DNA from: Cryptomeria japonica
Taxonomy: Eukaryota; Streptophyta; Pinopsida; Cupressales; Cupressaceae
Assembly (NCBI RefSeq): GCF_030272615.1
Contig: NC_081414.1
Span: forward strand, 779,442,119-779,506,118
Direction: 5' to 3'
Length of the DNA stretch: 64,000 bases
Below the pieces are notes generated by a model. It did no database searches. It saw nothing but the letters and a program-made list of their open reading frames with translations, and was not told the DNA's origin. Both the position numbers and the translations under genes were made by a program. This document shows, in pieces, positions 59,653 through 64,000 of this stretch. The first letter of the stretch is position 1. Each line of letters starts with the position of its first letter.

Positions 59653-62476
59653 TTCTTTTATTTACTTTAAGCAATCTGTTTGTATATGTTTTTTTTAAAA
59701 TCACTTAAAGTAGTTTTTTAAAAAAAAATTTAATTCAAACTAACAGATTTAAATAGGGTATACATTTTTATTTTTTTGACAGATCTAGCTGCTAACTTTA
59801 GAGATAGCCTATTTAGTCTAGATTTATTTACTACAAATAAATAAAATGACAAAATTAAATAACTTTAAGCAGCAGCTATATTAGACTAGAAATCATTGAA
59901 ATGAATCTTAGAGATAGACATGTTAATTTTAGATTTATTTTCTACGAATAAATAAAAGGGAAAATGATAGAATTTAATAAACTAAAATCAGCAACTAATC
60001 TAGGATTATATAAATTAACCTTAGAGATATGCATGTTAAATCTATTAAACCAAGATATGTATTTGGGAATAAATGATTAGGACTAAATGCTTAATTTTCT
60101 CTTACTAACATGCAAGCTTACTACTTTACCCATTTCCATTATTTCAATATGTATAAGGGAATAAACTGAACTTTTAATTTCAGAAATAACATGCATACAA
60201 CAAATATTATTTCATTAACTTTAGGAACTTAATCCAAAGATAAACATTTTATTTTTGCAATAATAGCTTGATAAAAATAATGCATTTCTTTAAAGCATAT
60301 TTAAAAGAAAATATAGTCAACATTACAAATGCGTGAGATACCCATCTAGTCTCTCATTTCTATTAAATGAGGACTTTAAACAAAATGAATACATTTCCTT
60401 TTCAAATAAATACAACCTATAGCTTTCTTTTTTCATTGCTGCAACTAAAATATAGCATCCCATTTCTTAATCTTTTTCTGCAAACCAACTAAAAACAACA
60501 ACTCCTAGCTTGTCTTTTTCTTTTTTTTCCAAGCAACCTACAAATAAATCATAAGGCTTTGACCATGGAGTGCTCACCTCCCAGCCTAGGCTTACTAGAA
60601 GCCACCCCCGAGCTTGGAGAACCAAGCCCTAGATAGGTTACACACATGCAAACACAACAAGAAAGGGAAAAACACACAACACTACTTTCCCAACCAAGGC
60701 TACACTTCATCACAAAATGTGATGATTTTACATGGGTGGTAGTGGACCAAATACCTTGAGGAGACTGCAAGAATGGTAGATCACAAAGCCACCTCATGGC
60801 AAACAAAGATATATCATAAGTTCATTAACCCCACATCCTTATGCCCCCCAAGACATTCATGCCATACTTTCCCTCCTTATGACCCCCAAATGCGTAAACC
60901 AGGCCATGTAGTAAGGGTCACATATGCACCCCTTGAGATCACTCTCACAAGGAGAGCCTCTCACTCGAGGGCTGTCAAACTTCTACCACCCACAAGACCA
61001 TCCTACTCTCCCAAGAGTAGAAGGCCTCGGTTACTCCCAAATCAAAAGAAAATGCATAAAAGAAATAATAGATAGGTCACATAATAATTTTCACAAAGGA
61101 AAATACAGGAAACCACTATTACATACAAGCAATCTTTCCAACATAAACATGCAACGTAAAAAAAAAAAAATGAAGAAGATGAACCAACCTTCAATCTGCC
61201 CAAAGGTTTGCTAGAACTAGTTTGAGGATGAGCAACCCAATTCCACAATTCTTCCTTCTACACTTAGCCAAAATTCTATCCCAAAACTATTCTTTTCAAA
61301 ATTGCATGATCTCCAAAAATGGAGAGTGGGTGATTACCCACAAAATCTCTCATCCTTGCCTAAGAAGACCTCAGTGAGAGTTCTCACAAGTTACTAAAAC
61401 TGAACAGGAAAAAGTAAGAGAAAGTGGGGAAAAAGATCGCATATAAAAAAGGAAGGTTATCTAACCTATATGGCACCTTCTAATTTTGAATTTTCGCTCA
61501 CCTTAGGAAACTCACTTTTTGAGGTGACTAAACAGTCACATGAGGGTAGACACATGCCTAAAAATACTCCTAACCCATAAGTATACCTTATGGACTTTAG
61601 GAAACACCTTTAAACTACCCCTAGGAGTCCATTTGACCCCTTATAAACCCATCTGAAGTTAACTTTCGGGTCAAACTTGAGTTGACCACTCCAAAGACTC
61701 TCTACCCAAGGAAAATTTAGAACCACATTCAAATGTTTGAAAAATCTATAGTTGAAATAACTCCCTCCAAGAGACAAGTCAAAAATCAAGACACATGTGT
61801 CAAGTGACACAATAAAATACATTACAAAATTACACATGAAATTTGTCTCTTGTTGGATTTACACAAATTAATAAATTCAATTTAACACACATGCAACATT
61901 TACTTTCACAAATAAAATACGATACACACGGGGTGTTGTCTCTCCAAATAGACAACCCTTGGCTTTACGAACGTACATAGGTCTAGGTTTGGTTCTCCAT
62001 AATGTTTCCATGGTCACATGGATACTTTTCCTACGCAACTCAATTACACATTAGGAATTCCAAATAACCTCATATAAAATTAAACACATGAATAAGAATA
62101 CACATCAAACACTCTGCATACAATTGAAATTTAAACAAATCGATATATCTAATATCCAGATAAATCCACATAAGTAATTATCACAATCCTCATCATTTTG
62201 ATCCATACATAAGACTTGCATCCTATTTCTATCATCATAGTAAAGTCCTGCAAATCCAATAATGATAAACATCATCTCAAATTTATCCTATTCTAGAATC
62301 ATATAGAGTTCTGTATCTATAATGCATAGAAATGAAACCTCAATATATATCAAAGTTATCCAAATCATGGAATCATATAAGTTCTAAATCCATAATGTAT
62401 AAAAATTAAAGCGTCCATAATTATCTCAACATGAAAAACACTGAAATGCTAGGATGAGTTGGGGTAGGGCCTCACA

Positions 62477-62491
62477 CCCTCCCTCTCTAGG
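62477..62491 (-). other. Polypurine tract of chromovirus N
   Basis: The minus strand reads CCTAGAGAGGGAGGG immediately before the TG of the LTR and about 15 bases after the pol stop codon. It closely matches the PPT of J. Confidence 0.82.
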
Positions 62492-62504
62492 CATGAACTT
62501 CCTC

Positions 62505-64000
62505 CTAGAGTTCATAAAAAAGGTGGGGGTACTGTGATCTCATACGTGTTGCATCCTCCCACGAAGCTGTAACCTCATCATAGTAATCCCACTGGACCCT
62601 AACCTGGTCCAACTCTCAACCTTGAAGGGCCAGCGTCCGGCATGCCAAAATGTGAATGGGCTCCAAAGCTAGCTGCCTATCTGACTCCACCTACAAGGCA
62701 TCCCAATCTAAAATATGAGACTCATCATACATATACTTTCTCAAAACTGATACATGAAACAGATCGTGGATGCGTGACAGGCTAGGTTGCAATGCTAAAT
62801 GTAGGAAACTAGTCCTATCCTCTCAAGGATATCAAATGGTCTTACAAAGCGAGGTGCGAGCTAAGAACCCTTTTCATAACAGACTCTATCTCCAACCAAG
62901 TAGCTATGATCTATCCTCTTCGCATCTGCATACTTCTTCTGCCTATTCTATGCCTCTCTAAGACACTGCCTAATCAAATCCACCTGCTGCTTCATATCCT
63001 AAACTATCTCAGGACCAATAACAACTCTGTCCTCTATGCGGTCCCAACTCAATGGTGTCCTACAAGGCCTGCCGTATAATGCCTGATAGGGTGGAATCCC
63101 CAACGAACTGTGATGCCCATTGTTATAGGAAAACTCCACTAAAGGAAGGTATTGTTCCCATCTGGTCTGATGATCCATGACATACATGTGAAGCATATCC
63201 TCTAACACTTGGTTAACCCTCTCTGTTTGACCATCCGTTTGCAAATGATAGGCTATACTGAAGTTGAGCTTAGTGCCCATAGCTGCCAGTAATGTCTTCC
63301 AAAAGGAAGAAGTGAAGAGGGAATCCCTATCAGAAATAATCTTGCATGGCACGCCATGGATTCTGGCAATGTCTCGCAAGAACACCTATGCTATTGCTAG
63401 TGCTGTGAAGGTAGTCTGAACTGGTGAAAAGTGGGCCACTTTGGTCAATTTGTCAATTGTCACCAAGATGGCATCATGGCGATGAGATGACATAGGGAGA
63501 CCAATGATGAAATCCATGGATATAGTATCCCACTTCCACTCTAGTATAGCATGAGATTGGAGAAACCCACCTAGATGGCGGTACTCCACCTTGACTCTCT
63601 GACACTCGAGGCATCGGGCTACTAACTTAGCTATGAGCTGCCACATTCCTGGCCAATGATATAACTGTCTCAAGTCAGCATGCATCTTCTTAACACTGAG
63701 ATGTGCTGCATAAGGAGCTCTAGGAGCCTCCGTGACAATGAACTCTCGCAATCCCCCGGAAGAAGGTACATAGATGCACCCTCTGTGGTGTAATAATCCA
63801 TCAGACTCTAAGGAATAATCCATGTATTTCCCTTGTAGAGTTTCCTAAGATCGTATCACCTAACAAACCTCTAAATACCATCCATCCTCTGGCAACAGCT
63901 GCAATATATGATCTCTCAAATCCATGCCCATAGATATGGTGTATACCTCAAGATGTCTCCTAATCAAAGCATCTGCAACTACGTTTTCTTTCCCTTTGAT
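62505..64000 (-). pseudogene. Decayed pol C-terminus of chromovirus N: RNase H end, integrase, chromodomain
   Basis: Starting at the window edge, KGKENVVADALIRR is the usual end of the Ty3-gypsy RNase H. Then comes an H2C2-type zinc region (CLECQRVKVEYRHLGG) and the integrase core: MDFIIGLP with the first Asp, SDRDSLFTSSFWKTL with the second, and TDGQTERVNQVLEDMLHMY with the Glu. After about 62,999 the sequence is more eroded but LAPRFVRPFDILERIGLVSY gives a GPF/Y-like segment. The tail EPIHILACRTLALQG ... VRVQWDYYDEVTASWEDATR is a chromodomain, which in chromoviruses helps direct integration to heterochromatin. At least eight stops are visible, many TAG. The stop at 62,505-62,507 ends pol. 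Confidence 0.9.

Larger units (their letters stand above)
58206..62476 (-). repeat. 3' LTR of chromovirus N (4,271 bp)
   Basis: On the minus strand it starts TGTGAGGCCCTACCCC at 62,476, right after the PPT, and ends ...GGCATGACA at 58,206. It is AT-rich with a GC-rich block at 59,107-59,460 and AT/GT microsatellites. The start wording, PPT and GC block match element J. The left boundary rests on the TGTCATGCC motif and the break in M; no second copy is available to test it. Confidence 0.78.
58206..64000 (-). mobile_element. Ty3-gypsy chromovirus N, 3' part (pol end, PPT, 3' LTR)
   Basis: On the minus strand, from the window end: RNase H tail, H2C2 zinc domain, integrase core, GPF/Y-like region, chromodomain-like tail and stop (62,505), then PPT (62,491-62,477) and a 4,271-bp LTR to 58,206. 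Integrase after RNase H marks Ty3-gypsy. The C-terminal chromodomain and very long LTR resemble the Del/Tekay chromoviruses. The 5' LTR, gag, protease and most of RT lie outside the window. Confidence 0.9.

Noticed and set aside
1-64000. CRISPR array, bacterial operon, integron, phage or defence island
   Set aside because: No regularly spaced identical repeats and no prokaryotic gene organisation; all recognisable proteins are plant LTR-retrotransposon domains.
1-64000. tRNA or rRNA genes
   Set aside because: The only tRNA-related strings are primer-binding sites complementary to the 3' end of initiator Met-tRNA, each next to an LTR; no cloverleaf-length match was seen.

Overview
This is plant nuclear DNA made almost entirely of nested LTR retrotransposons. 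I found no intact host gene, no RNA gene, no CRISPR array and nothing bacterial. The evidence is Ty1-copia and Ty3-gypsy protein domains, TG...CA long terminal repeats (LTRs), primer-binding sites (PBS) of the TGGTATCAGAGC (initiator Met-tRNA) type, polypurine tracts (PPT) of the AAAGGGGGAG type, and 5-bp target-site duplications (TSD). Every coding frame is broken, largely by CAG/CAA/TGG to stop changes and Cys-to-Tyr changes, as expected after long cytosine methylation and deamination. A large, slowly purged plant genome, possibly a gymnosperm, would fit; the species is inference only.

Left part (1-22,680), older and more tangled. Copia element A (minus, cut by the window edge) is inserted in a plus-strand element B. 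B leaves a long decayed lysine/glutamate-rich, coiled-coil ORF (env-like or accessory), PPTs and a 3' LTR up to 6,390. A second minus copia element C follows: pol remnants at 6.9-9.25 kb, gag at 15.4-16.0 kb, PBS, and a 5' LTR that carries its own solo LTR. C is split by a 6.2-kb segment D. D holds a second long decayed coiled-coil ORF, a TATA box, and two arrays of a degenerate repeat. From 17 to 22.7 kb there are several LTR fragments (E, F, G) and three related minus-strand terminal repeats (X, Y, Z).

Right part (22,680-64,000), a readable nest. Host element H (SIRE-type copia, plus) has its coding region at 24,349-25,262, 48,799-50,460 and 57,702-57,831. Element I (same family, TSD GAACA) interrupts it at 25,263-48,798. 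Element I is itself interrupted by J, a 12.9-kb non-autonomous element with two 4,543-bp LTRs and no pol, and by solo LTR K (TSD CAACA). H is interrupted again by copia element L (50,461-57,701) and by LTR fragment M (57,832). M is cut by Ty3-gypsy chromovirus N (58,206 to the window end, minus), which has a 4.27-kb LTR.

The most interesting result is the J/N pair. The coding-free J shares LTR size class, terminal motif, PPT and a GC-rich LTR block with the chromovirus N, so N-like elements are the likely source of the enzymes that mobilised J. The nest also gives a relative age order: H is older than I, L and M; I is older than J and K; M is older than N. LTR divergence agrees, since J's LTRs differ far less than those of I or L. 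I did not find a convincing new host defence or enzymatic system.
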